This document shows positions 25,001 through 29,253 of a DNA stretch of 64,000 nt, in pieces. The first letter of the stretch is position 1, and each line of letters begins with the position of its first letter. Position numbers and translations under genes: made by a program. Location: positions 2,662,531-2,726,530 of the forward strand of contig OZ036003.1 of assembly GCA_964035015.1 (NCBI GenBank). The letters are read 5' to 3'. This DNA comes from Corallium rubrum (Eukaryota > Cnidaria > Anthozoa > Scleralcyonacea > Coralliidae). The notes under the pieces were generated by a model. That model was not told the DNA's origin. It searched no databases and worked only from the letters and a program-made list of their open reading frames with translations.

Positions 25001-28000
25001 TTCTATTTTGTTGGTAGGAGTTGATTTTAAGCATTAAATCACACTCAATAGTTTATTTTTTTAGAAAATCTTTTTTTTTATTTAAGTGATTTAAATCGGT
25101 GATTTTTCTTTTTTTTAAATTTTGATTTAACTCACGATTTAGGTGATTTAAACCAACGTGATTTAAATCCGAAACCCTGTTATGTAGAAAACATAGGCGC
25201 CAAGCCACCCTAATATCGCGGGTTTCAAATCACATTTAACATGATAAGTAAGGAAATCCTACCAATTGTGACAACCTTTTTTCTCATTCTGAGGTAATCG
25301 AAGTATCTATGGATTCGGCAGAAAACGCATCAGATGTTCCCTTAGCAACTGTCATGCCATGGATGCTGTTATACAGAATTATACGAAGGTAAGTTTGTGC
25401 TGTTGTTCTAGAGTAAAGATATGTTTTAGCGGATTTAACCATGTAGTTGCTTGTACACATAAGTCAAATAGGTTTTCCTCCCTCCGTAAAATCAACACCT
25501 ACATCTTAGCTGTGATCCGTAGTCTGAACTGTGTCGTATGGCGCGTGCTTGGGGCGCCTTTGATATGCCTCCACACCGCCACGCTGATCTGCTTCCTTCG
25601 CAATGGCTTTCCGAAACGTCTCCCTTGGACGAGTAAAATCGTCTGGCAGTTTGAGAAAACGATAAAGTTGCCCCACGGCAATGCAAGTGAAAAGGGTTAA
25701 TATCTTACCGATACTTTGGGGGAGGTATGGAATACAGTAAGTGTATCAAAACCACGTTTGATTGTTTTTTCAATATTATACCAACAATTTGTAAGTGTTT
25801 ATATTTAAACCCTTGCACATATTTTAAAAACCTCATTTTTGTGATTGAAGTTTTGAATTTTTATAATTTTTACCTAGCAAAGAAGATGGAAACGAAGTAG
25901 AAGAAATGGAAGTTGATGAAGTGTCATCAGTAATCAAAATGCCCGAACCTGACACTTCCGAATCCCCAGCAACTATTCAAGAAGCCCCCGCTCTCATGGC
26001 CCAAGTTAGCCTTCCTTTGTCATTGCAATTTCTTCGTCTGGGACATGAAGCACTTGGAGGGTAACTGCTTTCTTTATTGTTAATGACGATTTTTTAATGA
26101 TGGTGATGGTGACGGTGTTGATCGTAATCATAATGGTGATGCATGGTGATGGTGATGGTAGTGGTAATGGTACTATAGTAAGATGTGGTCGTTAGCAGGA
26201 AGTGGTAGTTACAAGTACTTGGGTATATTGCAGTTTGATCAAGTTTTGCATTAGAAAATAAACGAAAAACTGAATTAAGCTCAAGAACACCTCTTGCGTG
26301 TATTGAATGCATTGAACTCTCTCTCCTCCACAGAGGCTCGGAAGCGAAGGCGTGCGGGCGAGGGAGAAGACGCGCGAGGAGTGATGAGAAGAGGGAAAGG
26401 AAATGAGCCTCTGCCAGATAATGTCAATATGGCGCTCAAATTCCTGGTGGACTAGGCGCCAGACTCGGAATTTCAATATATAATCAAATTTAATTTACGG
26501 AATTGAAAAGTTGGAAATCAATAAATTGTGAACAAAGACTCTACTCGAGAATGGTAATATCGTTACACAAGGACAGCTGGCCGCGTTACGAATTTTTTTA
26601 TTTGTTCCGCAAGTGATTTCCATAGAACAATTCAGAACTAATAACGTCCAGAACAATATTCTAGACTTATTAGATCTTGAAGAAAACATTGTACTTCGTG
26701 CAAACTATCGTCCCATTTGTTAGTTGACTGAAATCTCTTCGTATTCGGTTCGTTTGCCGACTTCGAATTCGGTGTTCAAAATTTTTCTGCAACTAATATC
26801 GTCCTTCTCCAGCGTACTTGCACTTATTGCCAAGCATTGTATATCTTCTTCTGCGTTATGGTTATCGTAAAGCTAGAGAATAAAGAAGTTTAAATTAATC
26901 GAAATATAGTTTACATCCAGCTAATTGATTTAAAATTGCAGACACGTAAATGACAGCAAGAATCAAATAAATACATGTAATCGCACTGTTTCTTCCAACC
27001 TTGGATACTTAGACCCTGAAGGGAGTGCTGAATTTCTCCCACATTATCTGGCAGAGGCTTCTTTCCTCTTTTTCAACCTTCTGGAGGTTCTCCGCGCGCT
27101 TTACGATTGCCCGCGCGTCTGCGACTAACCAGAATAATTAATAGAAGCCTCTGCGGAGAAGAGGTAACTGCATGGTCTCACTCAGGTCTAAACGTTGTTC
27201 TCGCTATATTGATAATGTTTTTCATTGTTATATGTTCTTGTAAATTCAGACTTTTTTCTAATTTTAGTCGTTCGTGGTGCATCAATAACGATGGAATGTT
27301 CCTGCTTCTCTATGTTGACGTTTTTCTGAACAGTCTGAAAGAAAAATCGCCTTCATTAGAACAAAATCGAGACGTATGTCTGTTTTTAATGACAACTTAG
27401 TAGTAGTTATGCTCTCTCACATTACGTTGCGTTATTCCATTTTATTTGTTTTCATTCTATTTTATTTTTAATTTTATTTAATTCTAGTTTATATTTAGTC
27501 TATAATAGTCTATAGTCTATAGTCTATAGTCTATAGCCCATATAGCCTATATAGTCTATAGTCTAGATACAATTACAGACCTGGAGCGAGGGGAATTCCA
27601 AAATAAATTACCCCGAGGGATATTTCATCTCCAGGGGTTATTTTTTGTGGAATACCCCGAGCGAAAGGTCTATAATTGATATATTATACCGAAACATATT
27701 AATCTTTCAAAAAAAAAAAGCTGAAATAATGTTAATAAAGTTCGCTTAGCTTAACTTTTGGCTTAGCTTAAAGTTTGTCAGCTTTTCATTGTCTGTTTCC
27801 ATTCTGTTGATATTAACCCGGTATTAAGTGTCATTTCAAGGCTTCTTGGGATGCGTTCTTTGCTGCTTTCTTTGTATTTCATGAATTCTTATTTTCTTGT
27901 AACCTAACAATCTTCTTGTCAACGTCGGAATGTTCAAGCGAAACGTCTTCTTGTTCCACCAAACTCCGCCATTGTTGACAGCTCGTGAATCGTGCGTGGC

Positions 28001-28680
28001 ATTCACGCGTGGTACACCAATCATATACCCCACTGTGGCGGGGTACTTCGACATTATATCCCGCTACAGCGGGGTATATTACTTTAGTACTATGCAGTGA
28101 GGGGTAATTTGATGATTAAGTGACTGGTCACGTTGTACAAATCAAGCTTTCTGACTGGACAATTTACAGTTGATGTATAATATTAGTCTATAGTCTATAG
28201 CCTATAGTCTATAGTCTATAGTCTATAGTCTATAGTCTATAGTCTATAGTCTATAGTCTATAGTCTATAGTCTATAGTCTATAGTCTATAGTCTATAGTC
28301 TATAGTCTATAGTCTATAGTCTATAGTCTATAGTCTATAGTCTATAGTCTATAGTCTATAGTCTATAGTCTATAGTCTATAGTCTATAGTCTATAGTCTA
28401 TAGTCCAGTCTATAGCCTATTGTCTATAAGCTGTAGTCTCTATGTTATAGTGTATAGTCTATTATTTGTTTGGGAATATTGGTAATATTACTCAGGGTAA
28501 AATTTATTAACCAAGATAATTGACCGTATTTGGTATACAAAAACTTGACAGTTCAACCATATTTCATTGTGCCTTTTCTTTATTAGTTCTTTTCTTTTCT
28601 TTTCTTTTAAGCAGAAGTTAGTTCGAGAATTAGAGCAATGTTTCTTTTGCCTTTACGGTCATCCTTCCAAGAAAGCAAAG
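3972..28680 (+). CDS. CABIN1: CABIN1 (calcineurin-binding protein cabin-1), six internal exons, partial
   Basis: Six segments with consensus splice borders join in matching phases: 3972-4068, 22571-22649, 25294-25388, 25878-26060, 27268-27373, 28612-28680. The joined product collinearly matches the middle of vertebrate CABIN1 as I remember it: CAEVAFNEAVGQM, RLTQNLIKVIEVSM, MPWMLLYRII, LGGRSWCINNDG and LEQCFFCLYGHPSKK correspond to conserved CABIN1 strings in the same order and spacing. CABIN1 is the large TPR-containing HIR3-like subunit of the nuclear HIRA complex, which deposits histone H3.3, and was first described as a calcineurin inhibitor. About 630 nt of coding sequence is present; earlier exons lie upstream of the window or were not found, later ones were not found before or after the gap. 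The first intron here is 18.5 kb and holds a whole Polinton. The call rests on remembered sequence; a protein search would settle it. Confidence 0.9.
4069..5002. repeat. Intron sequence with a dispersed repeat copy (about 4310-4700)
   Basis: No gene is visible. Blocks at about 4316-4370 and 4480-4690 resemble, in the same orientation, blocks at about 21030-21100 and 22200-22520 (for example tttggtttgataatta, aatttgcatat, ggatgttactct). The two copies therefore flank the Polinton. The second copy is expanded by hairpin insertions. Confidence 0.5.
6241..7557 (+). CDS. Harbinger transposase, HARBI1-like DDE nuclease
   Basis: 438 codons, near the usual length for HARBI1-type transposases. A basic N-terminal stretch (RRRAINRRRRR, about residues 37-47) is followed by a helix-turn-helix region (about 140-190, with RDVATHFDVGKST) and the DDE_Tnp_4 nuclease. 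The catalytic triad is visible: D225 in GAIDATHI, D312 in GDGAYPLL, E350 in VERAFGILKGRW. It cuts and joins the element's TIRs in the nucleus, working with the Myb-like partner encoded at 7920-8948. The first ATG is at 6241; the ATG at 6283 (MMEDVSLLLLYFMY) is also plausible because many relatives begin with a similar string. No frame damage is seen. I see no intron. Confidence 0.96.
   Translation: MRQNLHFAISKQFLMMEDVSLLLLYFMYQRMRCSIRRRAINRRRRRMFLILQRIKQNLLFLQKLQTATLTLLVAAARVVNPRQEREFWALPRPRLGWFELILQDDRQSRYWKEHFRMHKHSARLVNLVAPIISKRDTVFRDAISTPKRVAIALWRLAGGGSFRDVATHFDVGKSTCVTITKEFCQALNRLTMNYIKFPSNRRETTRAIALFQDECKIPQAVGAIDATHIGIIAPEEPFDYFDRHHRYSVIMQAVVGENLMFLDTAIGYPGSMHDARVLRQSSIFRKAENGDILTEPFVTVNGVNVRPLLLGDGAYPLLPWLLKPYPINAILNRSQRRFNKTLSSARSTVERAFGILKGRWRILLKRLDSRFYNIPEIILTCCILHNFCQEAGEEFDDDEVLQRIIAIEREYLQTRDQQNIAQNPVAQDIRQSIELHLM
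7558..7919. other. Interval between the two Harbinger genes
   Basis: AT-rich convergent 3' ends. AATAAATTT near 7703 and AATAAAAATA-like strings on either strand can serve polyadenylation. Nothing else is visible. Confidence 0.5.
7920..8948 (-). CDS. Harbinger accessory protein, Myb/SANT-like DNA-binding
   Basis: 342 codons from the ATG at 8948. The N-terminal 100 residues are low-complexity (Ser/Asn/Pro-rich). A trihelix Myb/SANT-like domain follows (about 108-195: LTKWREEQ, AWRHILIAVNKAG, KDKIRNLKQAYKEAK, YYDSFDEVLG). Then come an acidic Ser/Glu stretch (about 218-253), a basic nuclear-localisation stretch (SKRKKRVPQKPGRKAKKGR, 257-275) and a C-terminal coiled coil (about 283-342, rich in M/E/Q/R). 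In the Harbinger family the partner protein carries the transposase to the nucleus and binds the element's ends; that role is inferred from family knowledge and from the arrangement with the transposase gene. The frame is intact. Confidence 0.92.
   Translation of the reverse strand: MSRTPNSTSNDGNQSPFPYHAYIGGNLSRSATHSSWMNSGPQYGSYFPHPPPTQPRSLHYAAVAMGSENATTSTSNVNNSIASDKTPNSNLEAPNSVSTSAKIGAKGLTKWREEQSSVLVHEWKERIDEVESSRATEAWRHILIAVNKAGSPKTVKQCKDKIRNLKQAYKEAKGNNNLTGRSPKTSQYYDSFDEVLGTRAVVTMPGVIQSDQVKSAGSDSANSPNTSEAAVNDSEEDSDSGSVESDSSTTSPEAAGSKRKKRVPQKPGRKAKKGRVTAASAMVDLTEKLVEMQSSQMEMMERAQSRSEELLIKMETEQRKLDEESRRRDQEFFLRMAELLKK
8949..9355. promoter_or_regulatory. Harbinger right subterminal region
   Basis: Between the Myb gene start and the right TIR lie repeated short strings: CAAGCAAGC near 9240, CGGTCACAC at 9267-9275, CAAGCAAGCAC near 9318 and the terminal GTGTGACCG at 9342-9350. 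The left end has matching strings (6077-6085, 6130-6137, 6165-6173). They are candidate binding sites for the transposase or Myb partner, and the region must also hold the Myb gene promoter. Confidence 0.5.
9513..9888 (-). pseudogene. Duplicated C-terminal fragment of the Polinton packaging ATPase
   Basis: This is the left-TIR copy of the last 115-125 codons of the ATPase at 11960-13288. It ends in the same NLRS(R/K)PY C-terminus but lacks the Walker motifs and has no ATG; the similarity stops abruptly at 9888, the inner TIR border. It differs from the functional copy at several residues (for example PATPKTY against PATSKTY, NWETLG against NWKTLG). It is a by-product of TIR extension into the gene, not an independent gene. 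Confidence 0.85.
9896..10567 (-). CDS. Polinton-encoded zinc-ribbon-like acidic protein, function unknown
   Basis: 223 codons from the ATG at 10567 (an upstream GTG at 10576 is in frame). The N-terminal 105 residues look helical. Residues about 113-150 are strongly acidic (E/D/S). The C-terminal part has four CxxC pairs, C154/C157, C169/C172, C185/C188 and C203/C206, together able to hold two zinc ions. I do not recognise the family. It starts 45 bp from the stop of the 105-aa gene on the same strand, so the two could share a transcript. It stops 8 bp from the TIR border. Position beside the packaging ATPase suggests a Polinton structural or regulatory gene; that is inference. Confidence 0.75.
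   Translation of the reverse strand: MEETSLANYRVQQIISHLHYEIDEEKVSSLLNSLLISHNLLTWNSRGEIVYNGKTISRTNITDLIEYCLTEYDAKIPEPLGLDVFVKGLANLKIDKSLIENVQVLTMLARHEHQEPESESEDEETDSETEQEESDAEQRSGEDSERNEELTGECEHCQSIARVVYLLQCPKCSWKDFYQDNNHHCKLCNLGSPLSFLHSIGFCTACPKAYITDGVNENNFEQK
10612..10929 (-). CDS. Small Polinton protein with basic/hydrophobic C-terminus
   Basis: 105 codons from the ATG at 10929. The layout is a helical N-terminal half (FNNEQRAFLQFV, ECAHNLW), then RRKKKTLVQNG followed by a hydrophobic tail GFLSLLLGPVLEGL. Small proteins with a KKK-x-LVQQGG-FLPLLL-like end occur next to the packaging ATPase in animal Polintons and adintoviruses, where they have been compared with adenovirus core/membrane-active peptides; I recall this pattern but cannot verify the family here. 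Transcribed divergently from the ATPase across the minisatellite. Confidence 0.7.
   Translation of the reverse strand: MFNNEQRAFLQFVCLSKPVQQRAVLESASPEQVRCICECAHNLWQMHYELPRQVIETLIPYQDDLHILVDPRQSFRRKKKTLVQNGEGFLSLLLGPVLEGLAEMV
11041..11875. repeat. GGAAGATAA-type purine minisatellite in the Polinton
   Basis: About 830 bp of interspersed units GGAAGATAA, AGAGGAAGATA, GGGAAGATAA and shorter forms, all purine-rich on the + strand apart from the T. It separates the divergent 105-aa gene and ATPase gene and so occupies the shared promoter region. The Leu/Pro/Ser reading frames on the opposite strand are artefacts. Confidence 0.95.
11960..13288 (+). CDS. Polinton genome-packaging ATPase (FtsK/HerA type) with N-terminal C2H2 finger
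   Basis: 442 codons from the ATG at 11960 (a GTG two codons earlier is less likely). Residues 4-25 form a C2H2 zinc finger (C4, C7, H20, H25). Walker A is GCTQSGKT (53-60), Walker B LIVLDDLM (125-132), followed by the HHRNLSVIYIVQN sensor-like stretch, as in the A32-type packaging ATPases of Polintons and adintoviruses, which drive DNA into capsids. The last about 120 residues are a Pro/Thr/charged tail that lies within the right TIR and is duplicated at 9513-9888. The frame is intact although capsid genes are missing here. It is the only recognisable core Polinton enzyme in this copy. Confidence 0.9.
   Translation: MYICNTCEKMFSTRGNLQRHIKNSHQEINTGHVSSVINGATVMQHPFTCIVAGCTQSGKTVWVKTLLENAKTTINPPPERIIWCYGQWQPMYLEMIKTIPGIEFYEGIPSDIDSDNFLEVSQRNLIVLDDLMAQSGGDKRIASLFTKGSHHRNLSVIYIVQNIFHQGKETRNISLNAHYIVLFKSPRDKQQISVLARQVNPGHVHEFMKSYEEATSRPHGYLMLDLKPTTDDDHRLKTNVLPGENSSSLQQQLGSFIQKQSYQLPPIVNAMYNTEQKMQDIVQASQLTPDEKSILYSNQLGRFLTFQNQLRNQSQPLASFQTRKNTPNLTPEIKQETDDLPWGFPATSKTYFVTPPPTVEQPTLKHNFFHNWKTLGDPTEKDLAKMTPDEREEYEHHVMMTRSKYLPMTKEDVSQLSPEDKKDYHATFKIKTPKYNLRSKPY
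13719..13829. repeat. Near-perfect terminal hairpin of the recombinase element
   Basis: TTAACAATTATTTACC at the left pairs with GGTAAATAATTGTT at the right; the arms (about 50 bp) also contain gatgattatcggtgaata and its complement. The tip is CCGCGAAGCGG. It lies downstream of the recombinase gene's 3' end. Similar hairpin tips (gccgaaggc, gccgtaggc, gggcgaagccc) occur at the other loci listed below. Confidence 0.95.
14081..15543 (-). CDS. Tyrosine recombinase (Crypton/DUF3504 type), two exons, intact
   Basis: Exon 1 runs 15543-15426 and exon 2 15309-14081; the 116-bp intron (15425-15310) has GTAAGG and ctacactag borders, and a split Glu codon restores the frame, giving 448 residues. The N-terminal region is helical and SAM-like (PQNTKLATKYG, KFYMSARKKDGSYYKK). 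The catalytic domain shows an Arg in GKRGRENQR (181 or 183), HSLR (H315, R318), GHRSD (H341) and the nucleophile in IESYCAR (Y350), the R-HxxR-H-Y set of tyrosine recombinases. This is the Crypton-derived family also captured in host genes such as ZMYM2 and KCTD1. About 80 residues of Ser/Thr-rich tail follow. It presumably excises and integrates its own element. No damage is seen. Confidence 0.92.
15544..15652 (-). promoter_or_regulatory. Recombinase gene upstream region with palindrome
   Basis: Immediately upstream of the ATG is a perfect palindrome GCATTATTTACTAC-TCAG and its complement (15551-15582), then further TTTACTACT strings at 15590-15640. It must include the promoter of the gene and the right recombination end. 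Repeated ttactact motifs are candidate recombinase-binding sites. Confidence 0.55.
16248..19157 (-). CDS. LINE ORF2: endonuclease-reverse transcriptase
   Basis: An open frame of 969 codons. An APE-type endonuclease occupies about residues 85-285 (TETWLND, GGVCLYI, GDFN with D225, and SDHN with H281). The RT occupies about 500-800: ASGPDGVPNW, LRPISLTS, LFDYRKAFD with D641, AGVPQGTKLGPWLF, and the catalytic FVDD (D729, D730). A C-terminal tail carries SILEYCSPVFHYSLP and RVQKRALSII. It nicks target DNA and copies the LINE RNA in place. The frame opens with TTG at 19157; an ATG or translational coupling to ORF1, which overlaps at 19112-19157, sets the real start. No stop or frameshift is visible, so it may be active. 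Confidence 0.95.
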   Translation of the reverse strand: MAELFRSRSSYNTILNETIELRSDRAHTSHTTDNFQPINNLVPDLGWQIRIPNYHNRLRNLSNCVRIPCVENRIGMFVPNLLLSNTMSLAPKIDEVRNFVRAKKPDLAAFTETWLNDFISNECLHIPGYNLICKNRTSGLHGGVCLYIKNSIQFKILDHLHRPDIEVLWIYVRPTRLPRGVPCIVVGTVYHPPSADDQVILDFLTSSLTAIEGLFPGCGILLVGDFNRLKVDRLLVQFRMKQLVSFPTTGNQILDLIITNIPQFYGKNTLVMYPPFGLSDHNVIVLYAKEKSSNTSSRRTVSRRDTRPSRKKELGRYLSSIDWSIIESAACCEVKLRLLVDFITVGFDTIMPLKEVKLHNNDPPWITAEFKNLVKLRQKAFSKGDMQLYRYYRNSVNRERKLCRSKFFFSKVHHLKETKPKQWWKEIKRISGMVPTTSSDDLLSHLHVDEVCSNQPTVEIANMINAAFLESMQSYHPLDSLPPFEEDQDPIDIPEAAVRISLQNLNSHKASGPDGVPNWLLKEYASILAQPVCSVINSSFKEQKLPSAWKLANVTPLPKQKPITDVNKHLRPISLTSTISKVAEDFVVTLFIGPAVLEMIDPDQFGAVPKSSTVLALVSMIHQLAEATDGTGAAVRLVLFDYRKAFDLIDHTLLVQKIFSLSIPHGIARWVSDFVLNRQQRVKLSKDCFSEWGNVPAGVPQGTKLGPWLFLLMINDLQVSDVSSWKFVDDTTIAEVVPRGSCSQVHCAVSAVQSWSSDHKFQLNADKCKEMVLDFKKEKHVFVPIVVNGKQLDIVDNAKILGLTISNDLLWNAHVRETIKKANKRMYFLVLLKRAKVPVSDIVNFYCTCVRSILEYCSPVFHYSLPVYLSDDLERVQKRALSIISPGVSYHQNLDLCNLSSLYDRREEQCSKLFASIVSDPLHKLYKLLPSFHEAKYNIRRKRMFDLPRIRTDRFKRTFIPASCFSVDL
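19112..20275 (-). pseudogene. LINE ORF1, frameshifted
   Basis: Starts at the ATG at 20275 (MTANLRLAWDGD). The first 240 codons end at 19553; the protein pattern then continues one frame over (KKLGCYENPILIEIP) and returns to the first frame from 19495 to 19112. The middle has three to four tandem copies of a roughly 40-residue unit containing KKIGSYVNPT and later a repeat of IAKHKRQH-TQKCEDQ. A coiled-coil-like stretch lies near LDMTILESKINHQINS. ORF1 proteins package LINE RNA; no RRM or zinc knuckle is obvious. The breaks could be mutations or assembly errors in a repeat. Confidence 0.75.
20276..20468 (-). promoter_or_regulatory. LINE 5' untranslated region
   Basis: About 190 bp between ORF1 and the target duplication; AT-rich, presumably with the internal promoter. 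Nothing specific is recognised. Confidence 0.5.
21122..21981. mobile_element. Head-to-head pair of hairpin elements (recombinase-family derivatives)
   Basis: The outer ends ttatcaattattggacgag (21122) and its complement (ending 21981) enclose a symmetric structure: hairpin (21123-21273), arm (21274 to about 21525), centre, inverted arm (about 21612-21869), hairpin (21870-21981). Each arm has an ATGGCGGC start reading outward toward its hairpin (minus near 21510, plus near 21634) with decayed codons resembling a recombinase exon 1 (LSEEIIESI in one frame). The layout of gene start in the middle and hairpin at the 3' side matches the intact element at 13719-15652. The central 100 bp also recurs inverted at 21982-22120. 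Confidence 0.6.
21982..22570. repeat. CABIN1 intron: inverted copy of the hairpin-pair centre and a dispersed repeat
   Basis: 21982-22120 is an inverted copy of 21525-21620 (tctatcccgcattctgattgg in both). About 22200-22520 is the second copy of the dispersed repeat at 4480-4700, interrupted by about 110 bp including a ctggcgttagccag palindrome (22391-22404). No gene is visible before exon B. Confidence 0.5.
22571..22649 (+). CDS. CABIN1: CABIN1 exon B
   Basis: Acceptor atatccaatag before 22571; donor GTATTT after AAG at 22649. 79 nt: one base completing the Asn codon from exon A, then 26 codons (ILSMDSSLLYTLHDEK, VQRLTQNLIK). Leaves in phase 0. 18.5 kb from exon A. Confidence 0.85.
22650..22931. 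other. Short CABIN1 intron stretch without features
   Basis: AT-rich; I see nothing in it. Confidence 0.5.
22935..24058. mobile_element. DNA transposon with GGGAC TIRs and TAA target duplication
   Basis: Left end GGGACTAGTCATAAAGTAAC and inverted right end share about 38 of 42 positions through the ccggaggga block. TAA flanks both ends (22932-22934, 24059-24061). Subterminal regions carry repeated TTTCATG(G/A)CCCATC strings: three at the left (about 23025-23080) and three at the right (about 23938-24012, same orientation with gaps). 23702-23820 is an internal inverted repeat (ttttcatgatt and complement). A 3-bp TAA duplication fits PIF/Harbinger-like elements but also some CACTA-like ones; no transposase domain is recognised. 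Confidence 0.7.
23336..23614 (+). CDS. Unrecognised 92-codon frame inside the GGGAC element
   Basis: From the ATG at 23336 the product is basic, then has KKQRTIDFYVQKSS and a Ser/Glu-rich acidic end (SSESEED). The frame is open about 49 codons further upstream without another ATG, so this may be the last exon of a transposase or accessory gene. I do not recognise the family. Confidence 0.35.
   Translation: MCAQPKLKPRYHLTALKTLIEKDCFEESALALANEIMATLKKQKEVSQRKANSRGGKKQRTIDFYVQKSSATTISSPHSSSSGSTSSESEED
24078..24132. repeat. Short hairpin
   Basis: ataaacttcaaatatac and its complement gtatatttgaagtttgttat flank about 15 bp. Just outside the GGGAC element. Confidence 0.6.
24140..24610 (+). mobile_element. 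Possible solo LTR or retroelement promoter region
   Basis: A TATA-like tgtatataag near 24469, an AATAAAC polyadenylation-like string at 24597 and two 41-bp tandem copies of tatatgcgcgtgtgcgcat followed by agcagagtc (starting about 24361 and 24402) give an LTR-like order of promoter then poly(A) signal. No target duplication or internal region could be defined, so this is tentative. Confidence 0.3.
24613..24890 (+). mobile_element. 5S rRNA-derived SINE
   Basis: 24625-24657 (ggttagtatttggatcggtg and then accgcttgggaat) matches the 3' third of animal 5S rRNA, including the box C region of the RNA polymerase III internal promoter. It continues into a body with gtaaaatcaacacc, ttagctgtgat and gatatgcctc, which is shared with the copy at 25478-25606. 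5S-headed SINEs are the SINE3 type. The 5S part is too short and diverged to be a functional rRNA gene. Confidence 0.7.
25065..25168. repeat. Degenerate GATTTAAATC repeat
   Basis: Repeated tgatttaaat/gatttaactc/gtgatttaaatc strings over about 100 bp in the B-C intron. 24891-25293 otherwise shows no gene. Confidence 0.6.
25294..25388 (+). CDS. CABIN1: CABIN1 exon C
   Basis: Acceptor ttttttctcattctgag before 25294; donor GTAAGT at 25389. 95 nt entering in phase 0 (VIEVSMDSAENA, VMPWMLLYRIIR) and leaving with AG. Confidence 0.88.
25478..25606 (+). mobile_element. 5'-truncated SINE copy in CABIN1 intron C-D
   Basis: Shares the body of the SINE at 24613-24890 (gtaaaatcaacacc, ttagctgtgat, gtctgaactgtgtcgtatgg, gatatgcctcc) but lacks the 5S head. 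The downstream tail differs from the first copy. Confidence 0.7.
25878..26060 (+). CDS. CABIN1: CABIN1 exon D
   Basis: Acceptor tttttacctag before 25878; donor GTAACT at 26061. 183 nt: C completes Ser with exon C, then an acidic variable stretch (EDGNEVEEMEVDE) and the conserved LPLSLQFLRLGHEALGG start. Leaves with GG. Confidence 0.88.
26097..26175. repeat. GGTGAT minisatellite
   Basis: Imperfect ggtgatggt units in the D-E intron, 36 bp beyond exon D's donor. Confidence 0.85.
26325..27155. mobile_element. Inverted-repeat element in CABIN1 intron D-E
   Basis: The left block (26325-26430) and inverted right block (27035-27155) share CAGAGGCT near the edge and GCCTCTGCCAGATAATGT at the inner side (26407-26424 against 27041-27058). 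Each block is itself a hairpin through CAGAGGC/GCCTCTG. The 600 bp between is AT-rich with no recognised gene. No target duplication could be fixed. Confidence 0.55.
27268..27373 (+). CDS. CABIN1: CABIN1 exon E
   Basis: Acceptor cttttttctaattttag before 27268; donor GTATGT at 27374. 106 nt: T completes Gly with exon D (LGG-RSWCINNDGMFLLLY), then VDVFLNSLKEKSPSLEQNRD in pieces; leaves in phase 0. Confidence 0.9.
27495..27565. repeat. TATAGTC microsatellite, left part
   Basis: 7-bp TATAGTC units with variants (tatagcc). The same array resumes at 28184 beyond the hairpin element. Confidence 0.9.
27566..28183 (-). mobile_element. Shortened hairpin recombinase element, copy 1, inside a microsatellite
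   Basis: Hairpin head at about 27585-27665 (ggggaattcca against gtggaatacccc, with a cccgag tip region). The body is about 85-90 percent similar to the copy at 29254-29657. On the minus strand, near 27972, AACAATGGCGGAGTTTGG starts a decayed exon: other frames give EHSDVDKKIVRLQENK and NTKKAAKNAS, which match the N-terminal pattern of the recombinase (IKDS-PQNTKLAT). A second hairpin (ataccccactgtggcgggg and partner, 28023-28073) follows, then about 110 bp. The recombinase domain is missing. It interrupts a TATAGTC array on both sides. Confidence 0.7.
28184..28405. repeat. TATAGTC microsatellite, right part
   Basis: About 30 almost perfect 7-bp units in the E-F intron, degenerating to 28460. 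Confidence 0.95.
28612..28680 (+). CDS. CABIN1: CABIN1 exon F
   Basis: Acceptor in a ttttcttttcttttaagcag context gives two possible starts, 28612 or 28615 (NAGNAG), both in phase 0. Donor GTAATC after AAG at 28680. Encodes LVRELEQCFFCLYGHPSKKAK. The AAT microsatellite begins 9 bp into the following intron. Confidence 0.88.
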
Positions 28681-28686
28681 GTAATC

Positions 28687-28806
<120 letters not shown>

Positions 28807-28897
28807 GTTTCAGAAATTGCAGCTTGATGTTAGTAATAATTGTTAGTTGTTTGCTGTACAAGCTGTGTTAGTTAGTAATACTCAGAAAAAACTCTGA

Positions 28898-28967
28898 GCT
28901 CTGAGCGAATCGAACCCACAACCTTCTGAATACCAGCCAGACGCTCTAACCATTGAGCCACCAGAAC
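28898..28967 (-). pseudogene. tRNA-Thr-like unit, T-stem damaged
   Basis: Inverted counterpart of 29020-29092 with the same acceptor, D and anticodon arms, but two bases are missing after TTCGAT so the T stem cannot close. Confidence 0.7.
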
Positions 28968-29019
28968 TCAGATAGCGGAGCAAGGTTAATTAAGGTACTT
29001 ATACCTTAGACTGTGCCCA

Positions 29020-29092
29020 GTTCTGGTGGCTCAATGGTTAGAGCGTCTGGCTGGTATTCAGAAGGTTGTGGGTTCGATCCCCGCTCAGAGCT
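29020..29092 (+). tRNA. tRNA-Thr(GGT)-like cloverleaf, probably repeat-borne
   Basis: 73 nt that fold completely: acceptor GTTCTGG/TCAGAGC (7 pairs, with G-T pairs), D stem GCTC/GAGC, anticodon stem TCTGG/TCAGA with loop CTGGTAT (anticodon GGT), T stem GTGGG/CCCGC around TTCGATC. The pol III A box TGGCTCAATGG and B box GGTTCGATCC are intact. Its inverted partner and repeat context argue for a tRNA-derived element rather than a working tRNA gene. Confidence 0.6.
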
Positions 29093-29253
29093 CAGAGTTT
29101 TTCTGAGTATTACTAACTAACACAGCTTGTACAGCAAACAACTAACAATTATTAATAATAATAATAATAATAGTTTAATATCAGTATTTCCATAAAAATG
29201 GCTCTTCGCCTGACAAAATAATACTAATACATATAATATATAATAATATTTAT

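Larger units (their letters stand above)
28834..29154. mobile_element. Palindromic tRNA-derived repeat
   Basis: Arms 28834-28967 and 29020-29154 are inverted copies with about 52 bp between. Each arm holds one tRNA-Thr-like unit plus about 60 bp ending aataattgttagttg. The element sits within AAT/ATT microsatellite sequence on both sides. It looks like a SINE or MITE built from two head-to-head tRNA-like units. Confidence 0.8.

Noticed and set aside
26804..26880. Extra CABIN1 exon after a cttctccag acceptor
   Set aside because: Phase fits, but the frame soon hits a stop, the donor is weak and exon E continues the CABIN1 match directly from exon D.
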